Source: Natrialbaceae archaeon
Lineage (GTDB): Archaea; Halobacteriota; Halobacteria; Halobacteriales; Natrialbaceae
Direction of reading: 5' to 3'
NCBI GenBank assembly: GCA_003552325.1
Contig: PUKM01000075.1
Span: 1-7,040 of the forward strand
Length of the DNA: 7,040 bases
In this document: positions 1-6,813 of the stretch, one piece after another
Layout of the letters: each line of letters opens with the position of its first letter
Position numbering within the stretch: position 1 is the first letter of the stretch
Notes under the pieces: generated by a model
Told to the model about the DNA's origin: nothing
Databases searched by the model: none
The model's input: the letters and a program-made list of their open reading frames with translations, nothing else
Translations under genes and position numbers: made by a program

Positions 1-836
1 AGCGGATCGGCAGCGGTCTCGAGACGGTCGAAATACTCGAGGGTCGCCTTCGAGTCGAAGGGGGCCCCGAACAGTTCCCCGAGCAAGCCATAGACGTCGA
101 TGTGGAGCCGTGGGCGGTACGCCTCACCGCCGAGTTCCTGGCTGCGTTCGCTGAGCCAGGCGACGTACTCGAGCAGACGCTCGCCCTCGGCGCCCACTTT
201 CGCGTGACTGTTGAACAGACCGTGTGGAAGGACGGGCACGCCTTTGATACACATCTTCTCGGCGTTTCGGTACCGGTCGTCACCCGATTGGCCGAAGACG
301 GGGATCGGGTCGGTTGCGGGTTCGGTTCCGACGTGGTCGGCCACCACGTCGGTCATCGTCGTCCGTTGGGCTCGAGCGGCCGCAGCCAGGAGGGCCTGTG
401 AGACGCCGTATCTGATTGCGGTGTGGACGGTGGCTGGCTCCCCTCGCCCCGTCCTTCGGCCCTGTTCGCTGGTGGGTTCCAGTGACTCGAGGATCGCAAC
501 GGTGTCACCGAACGCTGCTGCCGGGCGACCCTCGAGCGCGGGAGCAACGACCCGTTCGACCGTCTCACGGGCCTGTTCGGCACGAAAGACTGGATCCCGG
601 CCGCCCGCACCGGCGTACTGGACGGCGGCACAGTCACCGCGGACGACGGTGCCATCGGAGAGCGTGAGGTCGACGAGCAGGGCTTCCCCTGCCTGGCGAA
701 CGGCGTCGAAGCCGGGGGTGACCGGCGTGCCGTCGTAGCCGAAGCCGTCCTGGGTCGCCCCGGCTTTGATCGCCGCCTGGTCGTCCGCGTAGAATCCCGA
801 GAGGCCGGCCACGGCCCGAATCGACTCAATCTGCAC
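1..836 (-). CDS. mal: methylaspartate ammonia-lyase (3-methylaspartase), partial: C-terminus beyond left edge
   Basis: The enzyme removes ammonia from (2S,3S)-3-methylaspartate to give mesaconate, in the cytoplasm, directly after glutamate mutase. Reading leftward from the GTG at 836-834, 278 codons are present; clostridial MAL is about 413 residues, so roughly a third is missing off the edge. The N-terminal MAAL domain carries GLSGFY (11-16), the DGFGYDG stretch and GDCAAVQYAGAGGRDP (67-82). The enolase-type barrel then begins, with PVFGQSGDDRY (179-189), VLPHG (202-206) and LHIDVYG (244-250). By family knowledge, Q183, H205 and D247 match Gln172, His194 and the metal ligand Asp238 of the Clostridium tetanomorphum enzyme; the other two metal ligands and the catalytic lysine fall outside the window. 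Before HTAIRYG it has about 11 more residues than the clostridial protein. It overlaps the end of mamB by 11 nt, which suggests one transcript and coupled translation. Confidence 0.95.
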   Translation of the reverse strand, partial: MQIESIRAVAGLSGFYADDQAAIKAGATQDGFGYDGTPVTPGFDAVRQAGEALLVDLTLSDGTVVRGDCAAVQYAGAGGRDPVFRAEQARETVERVVAPALEGRPAAAFGDTVAILESLEPTSEQGRRTGRGEPATVHTAIRYGVSQALLAAAARAQRTTMTDVVADHVGTEPATDPIPVFGQSGDDRYRNAEKMCIKGVPVLPHGLFNSHAKVGAEGERLLEYVAWLSERSQELGGEAYRPRLHIDVYGLLGELFGAPFDSKATLEYFDRLETAADP

Positions 837-2271
837 GGCGTTCACCCCCCAGTGGCCGCCCGATCAGGCGTCCGTCGCTGATCGCGTCCACATCGTCGGC
901 GACCATCCGAAACGATCGCTCGCGGCCTTCGGTTTCCGCGCGCTGGGCGAGTCTGGCGGCGTGGATCGCTTTGATGTCTTCGCTCAACGCGAGATTCCCG
1001 AACTCGAGGATGCGAACCCGGCCGTCGTCGTCACGGGCGGGAAGCACGGCCCCCTGTGCGCTTTCACTCGGGGCGAAGGGCACGTCGAGTGCGCCCGTCT
1101 CGAACGCGCGAACGATTCCGCGGACGAGGTCGCCATCGCCGTGGGCGTCCACCGCGTCGAGCAACGCGCGGGTTTCACGCTCGATCAGTCGCTGTTCGTC
1201 GTCGATGCCGTCGATCGTGATCGTTTGCTCGAGGGCCATGTCGATGATCTGCCTGGTGGTTCGGAGGCCCGCAGCGTTCGCTTCCATGGTCGGCACCCCC
1301 CGGAACTCCTGCGGGGATTTCGTGATGACCTTGTCGGGGCAGCCGATAGCTGCGGTCAAGCCACCGAGGCTGATGACGCCGCTGGCTCGGGCCTCGTCGG
1401 GTGGAAACCCGCCCATCCACTCGTGGAAGACGGTCGTGACACAGACGTCGTTGGGAAGATACTCCTCGCCGAGGCTTCGCAACGCCCGGAGGGCGGCGAC
1501 GTCCTGGACGACGTTGCCGACCTGTCCGTACCCGAGGGTGAGCGAGCGGACACCCTGTGTCGCCGCCAGCAGTCCCTCGAGGATCATCACCGTGATGGCG
1601 ATCGACGGCGGGACGAGGGTCCCGGTCAGGGGGCCAAACGGCTCGCGGTTGATCCGGACGCCGCGTTCGGTGTACGCACCGGCGAGCCGGTCGACGAACT
1701 GCCAGTGTTCGATGGTCTTCGCCAGGTCGTGACGCTTCGTGTACGGGATGTTGTACGAGATGGGGCCACCCTCGAAACTCTGGAAGCCGCCGGCGAAGGT
1801 TATCGCCGCGAGGAGGCGGGCGTCCGGTGTCCCGTGACGAACTTCGATCGGGCCGTCGACGGCTTCGATCAGTGCTCGACACCCGTCGACGCCGTGGTTT
1901 ACCGCGGGGAACCCGTTGAGTGTCTCACCACCTGACTCACGGGCAGCCTCGAGCGCCTCCTGGGCTTTGCCATACTCGTTGTCACGCGTGTACGAGTCGA
2001 TGGTGGTCGGCAACAGATCGGCCTCGCCGGATTCGCGAAGATACTCGAGTAAGTCGATCTGGTCTTCGAGCAACGGGACGCCTGCCCGGGGCTGGAGGAG
2101 TGGTCGGTCAGCGGACTCGAGGACGTCGGCGAACCGTTTGTGTCGCGGGAGCGATTCGTGGTAGGCTACGGCCTCCTGGAAGTCGACTGCTTCGCCTGTT
2201 GGCCAGTCCGCTCTGATCGTCCGATCGATGCGTCTCAACTCGTCGGTTGACAGGGGCTCGTCGCCGATCAT
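826..2271 (-). CDS. mamB: glutamate mutase epsilon (catalytic) subunit
   Basis: This is the TIM-barrel subunit of adenosylcobalamin-dependent glutamate mutase (also called GlmE/MutE). It rearranges L-glutamate to (2S,3S)-3-methylaspartate with the sigma subunit. At 481 residues it matches the clostridial subunit of about 483. Visible family motifs are LLQPRAGVPLLE (58-69), SYTRDNEY (93-100), VRHGTPDARL (144-153), FEGGPISYNIPYTKRH (166-181) and the PTMEANAAG region (327-335). By family knowledge R62, R96 and R145 fit the three-arginine substrate clamp (Arg66, Arg100, Arg149 in Clostridium cochlearium), and E167, Y173 and Y177 fit the active-site Glu171, Tyr177 and Tyr181; these equivalences are read by eye. 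Its ATG abuts the mamA stop with no gap (TAG|ATG), so translational coupling and equal subunit supply are likely. The end overlaps mal. No defect is seen. Confidence 0.96.
   Translation of the reverse strand: MIGDEPLSTDELRRIDRTIRADWPTGEAVDFQEAVAYHESLPRHKRFADVLESADRPLLQPRAGVPLLEDQIDLLEYLRESGEADLLPTTIDSYTRDNEYGKAQEALEAARESGGETLNGFPAVNHGVDGCRALIEAVDGPIEVRHGTPDARLLAAITFAGGFQSFEGGPISYNIPYTKRHDLAKTIEHWQFVDRLAGAYTERGVRINREPFGPLTGTLVPPSIAITVMILEGLLAATQGVRSLTLGYGQVGNVVQDVAALRALRSLGEEYLPNDVCVTTVFHEWMGGFPPDEARASGVISLGGLTAAIGCPDKVITKSPQEFRGVPTMEANAAGLRTTRQIIDMALEQTITIDGIDDEQRLIERETRALLDAVDAHGDGDLVRGIVRAFETGALDVPFAPSESAQGAVLPARDDDGRVRILEFGNLALSEDIKAIHAARLAQRAETEGRERSFRMVADDVDAISDGRLIGRPLGGERRAD
842..850 (-). 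promoter_or_regulatory. Shine-Dalgarno site of mal inside the mamB 3' end
   Basis: On the minus strand GGGGGGTGA differs by one base from the archaeal GGAGGTGA complement of the 16S 3' end and sits 5 nt before the GTG at 836. It overlaps the last codons of mamB. This decides the mal start in favour of GTG-836 over the in-frame GTG at 845, which lies inside the site itself. In a genome where the other mapped starts look leaderless, an SD here fits an internal operon gene. Confidence 0.65.
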
Positions 2272-2712
2272 CTATGTCGTCACGGTGGCTCGTTCGTTCG
2301 CCGTCGTCGAAATGCGGAGGTCACGCTCGAGGGCGGCAATAGCGTCCTCGGGCGTGGTTTCGGCGTCGAACACGCGGTCGAATCCGAGCTCCTGGAAGGT
2401 TCGACGCGTTTCCTCGAAATCGTTCTGCCCGACGGCGAGGTTCCCACCGATGTACGTCAGGGCGTCGACGCCGTGGGCCTCGAGCGTCTCGTGAAAGCCC
2501 TGGCAATCCTGCTCGGCGTGACCGTAGAGTGAGGAAACTAATACCGCGTCGGCGTCGTGTTGTGTGGCTGCCTCGGCGAACTCCGTTTGGGAGCTCTGGA
2601 CACCGAGGTTGATAACGGTCAATCCTGCTTGCCTGAACGCCTGCTCGAGGATCGTGATACCGACGACGTGCGCGTCGGACCCGATGACCCCGAGAACGAC
2701 CGTACGGGACAT
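2272..2712 (-). CDS. mamA: glutamate mutase sigma (B12-binding) subunit
   Basis: This is the small Rossmann-like subunit (GlmS/MutS type) that holds cobalamin for glutamate mutase; it is not the glucosamine synthase that shares the name glmS. The protein is 146 residues from the chosen start, against about 137 in clostridia, with a slightly longer C-terminal tail. The N-terminus SRTVVLGVIGSDAHVVG contains the B12 signature DxHxxG (D13, H15, G18), H15 being the expected axial cobalt ligand. Further cobalamin-pocket motifs are VSSLYGH (59-65) and YIGGNLAVGQ (87-96). An in-frame ATG at 2727 would add five residues but lies only about 16 nt from the TATA box, too close for a transcript to include it. 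ATG-2712 is about 30 nt from that box, so the message is leaderless or nearly so. First gene of mamA-mamB-mal. Confidence 0.95.
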   Translation of the reverse strand: MSRTVVLGVIGSDAHVVGITILEQAFRQAGLTVINLGVQSSQTEFAEAATQHDADAVLVSSLYGHAEQDCQGFHETLEAHGVDALTYIGGNLAVGQNDFEETRRTFQELGFDRVFDAETTPEDAIAALERDLRISTTANERATVTT

Positions 2713-2739
2713 TGTATGCAAAACCATTATAGACTGGCG

Positions 2740-2745
2740 TATAAA
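2740..2745 (-). promoter_or_regulatory. TATA box of the mamA-mamB-mal operon
   Basis: The minus strand reads TTTATA here, centred about 30 nt before the ATG at 2712. This is the usual haloarchaeal distance for a transcript starting at or 3-4 nt before the start codon. A second AT-rich hexamer (TATAAT, about 2727-2732) lies too close to the gene to serve. Confidence 0.6.
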
Positions 2746-2763
2746 CGTAACGATTGATAATGA

Positions 2764-2781
2764 TAATACACCTAATACACG
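2764..2781. repeat. 9-bp tandem direct repeat in the mamA/mct divergent promoter region
   Basis: TAATACACC is followed at once by TAATACACG, two copies of an eight-base identical unit with a 9-bp period. They are preceded by a tandem TGATAA pair at 2755-2766. The block lies between the two opposed TATA boxes, some 20 bp behind the mamA box. The repeats are seen directly; a role as a regulator-binding site is inferred from position. Confidence 0.45.
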
Positions 2782-2786
2782 TTAGT

Positions 2787-2806
2787 CACCCTGGTTTGTG
2801 AGGGTG
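2787..2806. repeat. inverted repeat (6-8-6) upstream of the mct promoter
   Basis: CACCCT and AGGGTG form perfect inverted arms around an 8-nt spacer. The right arm ends 14 bp before the mct TATA box, where archaeal activators commonly bind. The symmetry is direct observation; an operator role is inferred. A 6-bp arm pair can arise by chance, so confidence is moderate. Confidence 0.4.
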
Positions 2807-2820
2807 TGTCTCTGTCATGA

Positions 2821-2826
2821 TTTATA
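2821..2826 (+). promoter_or_regulatory. TATA box of mct
   Basis: TTTATA on the plus strand is centred about 39 nt before the mct ATG, predicting a leader of about a dozen nucleotides. A weaker alternative, TTTTAGT at about 2834, is centred about 27 nt before the ATG and would give a leaderless message. No convincing Shine-Dalgarno site precedes the start; a GAGG lies only 2 nt from it. Confidence 0.5.
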
Positions 2827-2862
2827 GTAAAGGTTTTAGTGTCCCTGTCGTGACTCGAGGGC

Positions 2863-4047
2863 ATGAGCGCGCTCGATTCGTTACGCGTCGTCGATCTCAC
2901 ACAGGTGCTCGCGGGCCCGTACTGTACGATGTTGCTCGCGGACATGGGCGCAGACGTCTGTAAGGTCGAACGCCCCGGTGGTGATCTGATTCGGGCGAAT
3001 CCACCCTACGTCACCGACCCCGAAGCCGAGGCCTATGGCGGCTACTTCCAGAGCATCAACCGCGGGAAACGGAGCCTCGAGATCGACCTCGGTTCGGAGA
3101 CGGGCCGGGCGGAGTTTCTATCACTCGTCGAAACCGCCGACGTGGTCGTGGAGAACTATCGTGCGGGGACTATGGAGAACTTCGATCTCGGCTACGAGAC
3201 CCTCCGAGAACACAACCCGAACCTGATCTACTCCTCGATTCGTGGCTTCGGGGACCCCCGCACCGGGGAAACGCATCGTCAGGGTCAGCCATCCTTTGAC
3301 CTCATCGCACAGGCGCTCGGGGGCGTGATGGAAATCACCGGTGAGGAGGACGGCCCACCGACGAAGGTCGGCCCCGGCATCGGCGACCTCTTCACCGCTA
3401 CTCTGAACTGTATCGGCATCCTCGCCGCCGTCTATTACCGCGAGCGAACCGGCGAGGGCCAGTACGTCGACACCGCGATGTACGATGCGATGATCAGCCT
3501 GACCGAGCGAGCGGTCTACCAACAAAGCTACACCGACAATCCGCCAACACGCCAGGGCAACTCACACCCGACGCTCTTTCCGTACGACGCGTTCGAATCA
3601 GCGGACGGATACGTCGTCATCGCGGCCTTCAGCACGCCTCACTGGCACGCCCTATGTGAGGCGATGGGGCGACCGGACCTGGCCGTCGACTACCCGACTG
3701 CCGACAGCCGACGCGCGAACCGTGAGTCACTGAGAGCGGCAATCCTCGAGTGGACGCGCGGCCACTCGAGTGCGGAGCTGTGTGAAGCCCTCGAGGGCGA
3801 CGTCCCGGTCGCGCCGGTACAGAACACGGCCGATATCTTCGCCGACCCGCACGTCCACGCCCGGGAGATGATCCACGAGGTCGACCAGCCAGGAGCCGAA
3901 AGCCGCGTCGAAATCGCCGGCAATCCGATCAAGATGACGAAAACGCCACCCAAACCGGGACGTCGAGCACCCTTACTCGACGAACATCGAGCGGAACTTC
4001 TCGGTGCGGGGCGAGAGCGTGCCAGTCAGGGTGCCGAATCCGACTGA
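2863..4047 (+). CDS. mct: family III CoA-transferase, probably succinyl-CoA:mesaconate CoA-transferase
   Basis: Family III (CaiB/BaiF, Frc-like) CoA-transferases move CoA between carboxylic acids through an aspartyl-CoA thioester. The family is clear from RVVDLTQVLAGPYCT (8-22), LADMGADVCKVERPGGD (25-41), NRGKRSLEIDL (66-76), ENYRAGTM (97-104), KVGPGIGDLFTATL (168-181) and GEGQYVDTAMYDA (197-209). D175 in GIGDL is the likely catalytic aspartate, matching Asp169 of formyl-CoA transferase. The length of 394 residues is normal. Sequence alone does not fix the acceptor. The mesaconate assignment rests on the divergent mamA-mamB-mal operon, which makes mesaconate; the product would be mesaconyl-CoA for the hydratase Mch. 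An alternative is another dicarboxylate CoA-transferase of the same family. It ends 33 bp from the convergent VOC gene, with no obvious U-rich terminator between. Confidence 0.88.
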   Translation: MSALDSLRVVDLTQVLAGPYCTMLLADMGADVCKVERPGGDLIRANPPYVTDPEAEAYGGYFQSINRGKRSLEIDLGSETGRAEFLSLVETADVVVENYRAGTMENFDLGYETLREHNPNLIYSSIRGFGDPRTGETHRQGQPSFDLIAQALGGVMEITGEEDGPPTKVGPGIGDLFTATLNCIGILAAVYYRERTGEGQYVDTAMYDAMISLTERAVYQQSYTDNPPTRQGNSHPTLFPYDAFESADGYVVIAAFSTPHWHALCEAMGRPDLAVDYPTADSRRANRESLRAAILEWTRGHSSAELCEALEGDVPVAPVQNTADIFADPHVHAREMIHEVDQPGAESRVEIAGNPIKMTKTPPKPGRRAPLLDEHRAELLGAGRERASQGAESD

Positions 4048-4080
4048 CGCCGATATCTAGTGCAATGACAATATTCTCGA

Positions 4081-4779
4081 TCAGGACTCGAGCACCGTCA
4101 GATGGTGGCCGTCGGGATCGATCGCAACCAGTCGGTCGCCGTCGCGCTCGAGCGAGCACACCCATGGCTCGAGGGCGGCTGCCGTCGCCTCTAAATCGGC
4201 CGTTTCGAACCCGAGGTCGACGTGTAAGCCACCGCGTGCATCGGCGATCCCCAACTGCGGTTCCCACAATTCGAGGGCCACGGGGCCAGCCATCCGAACG
4301 CGGCGTCGACTGCTCCCCCGATCGATCGTTTCGAACCCGAGAGTTGCATACCGGTCTTCGGCCGCCTCGAGGTCGGCTACCTCGAGGACGATTTCGAAGA
4401 TGCCATCGATCCCTGGTCCGGTGACGTCCTGTTGGCCGAGTTCGACACAGTTGCCGTCCGGATCGTAGAGATAGAGCGAGCGAGCCTCCCCAAAGCGGTG
4501 TTCCTGGAGGTCGTAGTCGATACTCAGGGACTCCCACCATTCGTCGTACTCCGCGTGGGGAATCGAGCAGGCAAAGTGGGTGTGCACGCCACCGCGGGGA
4601 CGGCTCTCGGGACGGCGCAAGAGGAGCGCTGCGTCGCCCGTCTGAAAGGCCACTGCGGGTGCGTCTGTTGGGCCATCCACACTCGCACACTCGGACAATT
4701 CGAGCGTTTCCGCGTAAAACTGCCGGGCCCGCTCGAGATACTTCACCTCGAGGCCGAGCCAGGCGAGCCTCGTGAGCAT
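4081..4779 (-). CDS. two-module VOC (glyoxalase/bleomycin-resistance/extradiol dioxygenase fold) protein, substrate unknown
   Basis: The protein is 232 residues with two tandem VOC modules, about 4-118 and 125-231. Each shows the strand-plus-helix opening (LGLEVKYLERARQFY at 8-22; VLEVADLEAAEDRY at 131-144) and a closing DPDG turn (107-110 and 221-224). Possible metal ligands seen are H66/H68, E113, E129 and H186. The usual first-strand histidine is tryptophan (W7) in module 1, and the usual last-strand glutamate is threonine (T228) in module 2, so a full metal site is not certain. Two-module VOC proteins include ring-cleavage dioxygenases and many uncharacterised proteins; methylmalonyl-CoA epimerase belongs to the superfamily but is a single module. 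The gene lies 100 bp downstream of ilvD on the same strand and is tail-to-tail with mct. No strong TATA box is seen, so read-through from ilvD or a weak promoter is possible. The function is not recognised. Confidence 0.85.
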   Translation of the reverse strand: MLTRLAWLGLEVKYLERARQFYAETLELSECASVDGPTDAPAVAFQTGDAALLLRRPESRPRGGVHTHFACSIPHAEYDEWWESLSIDYDLQEHRFGEARSLYLYDPDGNCVELGQQDVTGPGIDGIFEIVLEVADLEAAEDRYATLGFETIDRGSSRRRVRMAGPVALELWEPQLGIADARGGLHVDLGFETADLEATAAALEPWVCSLERDGDRLVAIDPDGHHLTVLES

Positions 4780-4879
4780 AGCTGGCTCTACTCAGGGGGT
4801 GCTCAAAGGTGCATCGCCAGTTCCTACGTGTTCGACCACTGGATCGACCAAGTGACGCTTACTCGAGTACACTGAAAAC
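4780..4879. other. intergenic gap between ilvD and the VOC gene
   Basis: This 100-bp gap lacks a coding signal. It contains a perfect 10-bp palindrome, TACTCGAGTA, at 4860-4869, just after the ilvD stop; this may simply be the locally abundant CTCGAG with chance flanks. After the ilvD stop the minus strand has only a short GTTTTC, a weak candidate for an archaeal U-rich terminator. No clear TATA box precedes the VOC start. Confidence 0.4.
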
Positions 4880-6616
4880 TCAATCCCGCGTCAATCGTGG
4901 ATTCGTCACCGCCCCGTTTGCGGCCGAGTCGAAATCACGGCAGTACTTCGCGAGCACGCCGCCCGCGTAGGGTGGGTCGGGCTGGGTCCACGCCGACTGC
5001 CGCGCCGCCAGTTCTTCCTCGTCGAGGTCGACCTCGAGCGTCCGATCGGGAATATCGACCGTCACGATATCGCCATCCTCGAGCAGGCCGATGGGGCCGC
5101 CGACGAAGGCCTCGGGGGCGACGTGGCCGATCATCGGGCCACGGGTCCCGCCGGAGAAGCGACCGTCGGTGATCAGCGCAACGTCGTCTTCGTGGCCCGC
5201 GCCGACGACGGCCGCGGTGACGCCGAGCATCTCACGCATTCCCGGGCCGCCGCGTGGACCTTCATTTCGGATCACGATCACGTCACCGCTCTCGAGGTGG
5301 CCCTCCTGGACGTAGGCCATCGCCGTCTCCTCGTTTTCGAACACTCGAGCGGGGCCCTCGTGGTGGAACGCGTCTTCGCCAGTCACCTTGAGGACTGCAC
5401 CATCGGGTGCGAGGTTCCCCTCGAGGATCTTGATCGCCCCTTCGGCTTGCTTTGGCTCTTCGACGGTATAGAGAAAGTCAGCGTCGAGGTCCTCGTCTAC
5501 GGGGAGGCGGCCGGTGTCCTCGAGGTGGGCGAGTTCTTCGGCCAGCGTTCGGCCGGTGACGGTCATCGCGTCGCCATGGACGAGTCCGGCCTCGTACAGC
5601 CGTCGGAGGACGACCGGGACGCCACCGAGCTCGTGGAGGTCGTTCATGACGCTCGAGCCGCCGGGCTGGAGGTCGGCGATCTTTGGCGTCCGCTTCGAAA
5701 TGGCGTCGAACTCGTCGATCTCGAGGTCGACGTCGGCTTCGCGGGCGAGTGCCAGCAGGTGCAAGACGCCGTTCGTCGAGCCGCCGATGGCCGTCTGCAA
5801 CGCGATGGCGTTCTCGAAGGACTCCTTCGACAAGATGTCCGAGGGACGACGGTCTTCCTCGACGCACTCGAGGGCCAGTTTCCCGGCGCGCTCGGCGACG
5901 GCGTAGCGTTCTTCGTCTTCGGCCGGCGGCGACGCACTGCCGAGTGGAGCCAGGCCGAGGGCTTCGGAAATCGAGGCCATCGTGTTGGCGGTGAACATCC
6001 CTCCACAGGAGCCCGCCCCGGGGCAGGCTTCCCGCTCGAGGTCGTCCAGTTCGTCGCTGTCCATCTCGCCGGTCGCGTGCGCGCCAACTCCTTCGAACAC
6101 CTGAACGATGGTGACGTCTCGGCCATCGTGGTGACCGGGCATGATCGAGCCGCCGTAGAGGAACACACTCGGGAGGTCCGTTCGGATGGCGGCCATCATC
6201 ATCCCCGGCAAGTTCTTGTCACAGCCAGCGACGGTCACGAGACCGTCCATCCGTTCGCCGAAACTGACGAGTTCGACGCTGTCGGCGATGAGTTCCCGAG
6301 AGATGAGTGAGGCCTTCATGCCTTCGGTCCCCATGGAAATCGCATCGGAGATAGTGATCGTCCCGAACTCGATCGGCATCCCGCCAGCGTCGTCGACACC
6401 CTCGAGGGAGGCCGCGGCGACGTCATCGAGGTGGACGTTACAGGGAGTGATATCGGCGGCTGGGTTGGCCACACCGATCAGGGGTGATCCCAGGTCATCG
6501 TCGTCGAATCCCATCGCCCGGAACATCGCCCGGTGGGGCGCCCGTTCGGCCCCTTCGGTGACATCTCGGCTCTGTAACCGCCCTGCTTTACCGTGATCGA
6601 ACACGTCGTCGCTCAT
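4880..6616 (-). CDS. ilvD: dihydroxyacid dehydratase
   Basis: DHAD dehydrates 2,3-dihydroxy-isovalerate and 2,3-dihydroxy-3-methylvalerate to the keto acids that become valine, leucine and isoleucine. The protein is 578 residues, full length for the IlvD/Edd family. Iron-sulfur cluster ligands are expected at C59 (ITPCNVH), C132 (GCDKN) and C204 (PGAGSCGGMFTANTM); K134 in GCDKN is the likely Mg-site lysine. Other family blocks are NPAADITPCN (51-60), TISDAISMGTEGM (88-100), DLPSVFLYGGSIMPG (147-161), AIGGSTNGVLHL (276-287) and DGRFSGGTRGP (484-494), whose S488 is the likely catalytic base. The start region APHRAMFRAMGF and overall motifs favour IlvD over the related sugar-acid dehydratases, which remain a small possibility. 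The ATG is 26-27 nt from a TATA box, fitting a leaderless message. The VOC gene follows on the same strand. Confidence 0.95.
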   Translation of the reverse strand: MSDDVFDHGKAGRLQSRDVTEGAERAPHRAMFRAMGFDDDDLGSPLIGVANPAADITPCNVHLDDVAAASLEGVDDAGGMPIEFGTITISDAISMGTEGMKASLISRELIADSVELVSFGERMDGLVTVAGCDKNLPGMMMAAIRTDLPSVFLYGGSIMPGHHDGRDVTIVQVFEGVGAHATGEMDSDELDDLEREACPGAGSCGGMFTANTMASISEALGLAPLGSASPPAEDEERYAVAERAGKLALECVEEDRRPSDILSKESFENAIALQTAIGGSTNGVLHLLALAREADVDLEIDEFDAISKRTPKIADLQPGGSSVMNDLHELGGVPVVLRRLYEAGLVHGDAMTVTGRTLAEELAHLEDTGRLPVDEDLDADFLYTVEEPKQAEGAIKILEGNLAPDGAVLKVTGEDAFHHEGPARVFENEETAMAYVQEGHLESGDVIVIRNEGPRGGPGMREMLGVTAAVVGAGHEDDVALITDGRFSGGTRGPMIGHVAPEAFVGGPIGLLEDGDIVTVDIPDRTLEVDLDEEELAARQSAWTQPDPPYAGGVLAKYCRDFDSAANGAVTNPRLTRD

Positions 6617-6639
6617 ACTCGGAGGTTGACTCGAGGGTG

Positions 6640-6645
6640 TATAAG
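6640..6645 (-). promoter_or_regulatory. TATA box of ilvD
   Basis: The minus strand reads CTTATAC here. Its centre is about 26-27 nt upstream of the ilvD ATG at 6616, the spacing expected if transcription starts at the start codon. No Shine-Dalgarno site precedes the ATG, which agrees with a leaderless transcript. Confidence 0.6.
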
Positions 6646-6683
6646 TGACGCCTCTCGGTCAAGCGTTGCACCGGGCTGGGTGC

Positions 6684-6758
6684 TGATCGCTCTCGTGATC
6701 GCCACGTGCAGGCACAACCACACAGTAATAACAAGTGCGGGTCAGCCAACCGTCTGAC
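6684..6758. repeat. small repeats in the ilvD/HalOD1 divergent intergenic region
   Basis: The 197-bp region between the divergent starts (6617-6813) has no gene. It contains a direct repeat TGATCGC at 6684-6690 and 6696-6702 (12-bp period, about one helical turn), a short palindrome GTGCAGGCAC at 6706-6715, and inverted arms GTCAG/CTGAC around an 8-nt spacer at 6741-6758. All are short enough to occur by chance. They are recorded as possible regulator sites because they sit between two promoters. Confidence 0.25.
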
Positions 6759-6785
6759 ACCTATCGTTCGACTATCAACGGGATT

Positions 6786-6791
6786 TTTATA
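6786..6791 (+). promoter_or_regulatory. TATA box of the HalOD1 gene
   Basis: TTTATA within a longer T-rich run (6784-6792) is centred about 25-26 nt before the ATG at 6814. This is the leaderless arrangement. It supports that ATG as the true start and the reading of this edge ORF as a real gene. Confidence 0.6.
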
Positions 6792-6813
6792 TCCGGTTGT
6801 GGGCGGCTCAAAT

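Noticed and set aside
353..829. Minus-strand open frame of 158 codons overlapping mal
   Set aside because: It is Arg/Ser/Pro-rich, typical of a shifted frame of a GC-rich gene. The neighbouring frame gives clear methylaspartase motifs.
843..845. In-frame GTG three codons upstream of the chosen mal start
   Set aside because: It overlaps the Shine-Dalgarno-like sequence, while the GTG at 836 lies at proper distance from it.
961..1935. Long open frame on the plus strand (324 codons) opposite mamB
   Set aside because: It mirrors the mamB coding frame, shows no recognisable domain and has no promoter.
2713..2727. Upstream ATG adding five residues to MamA
   Set aside because: It sits about 16 nt from the TATA box, before the predicted transcription start, and the shorter form matches the family N-terminus.
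4048..4080. Possible terminator between the convergent mct and VOC genes
   Set aside because: The 33-bp gap has no clear T-run on either strand and no convincing hairpin.
5123..6310. Long open frame on the plus strand (395 codons) opposite ilvD
   Set aside because: It lies wholly antisense to a full-length ilvD with all its motifs. Such open frames are a by-product of GC-rich third positions, and no family motif or promoter was seen for it.
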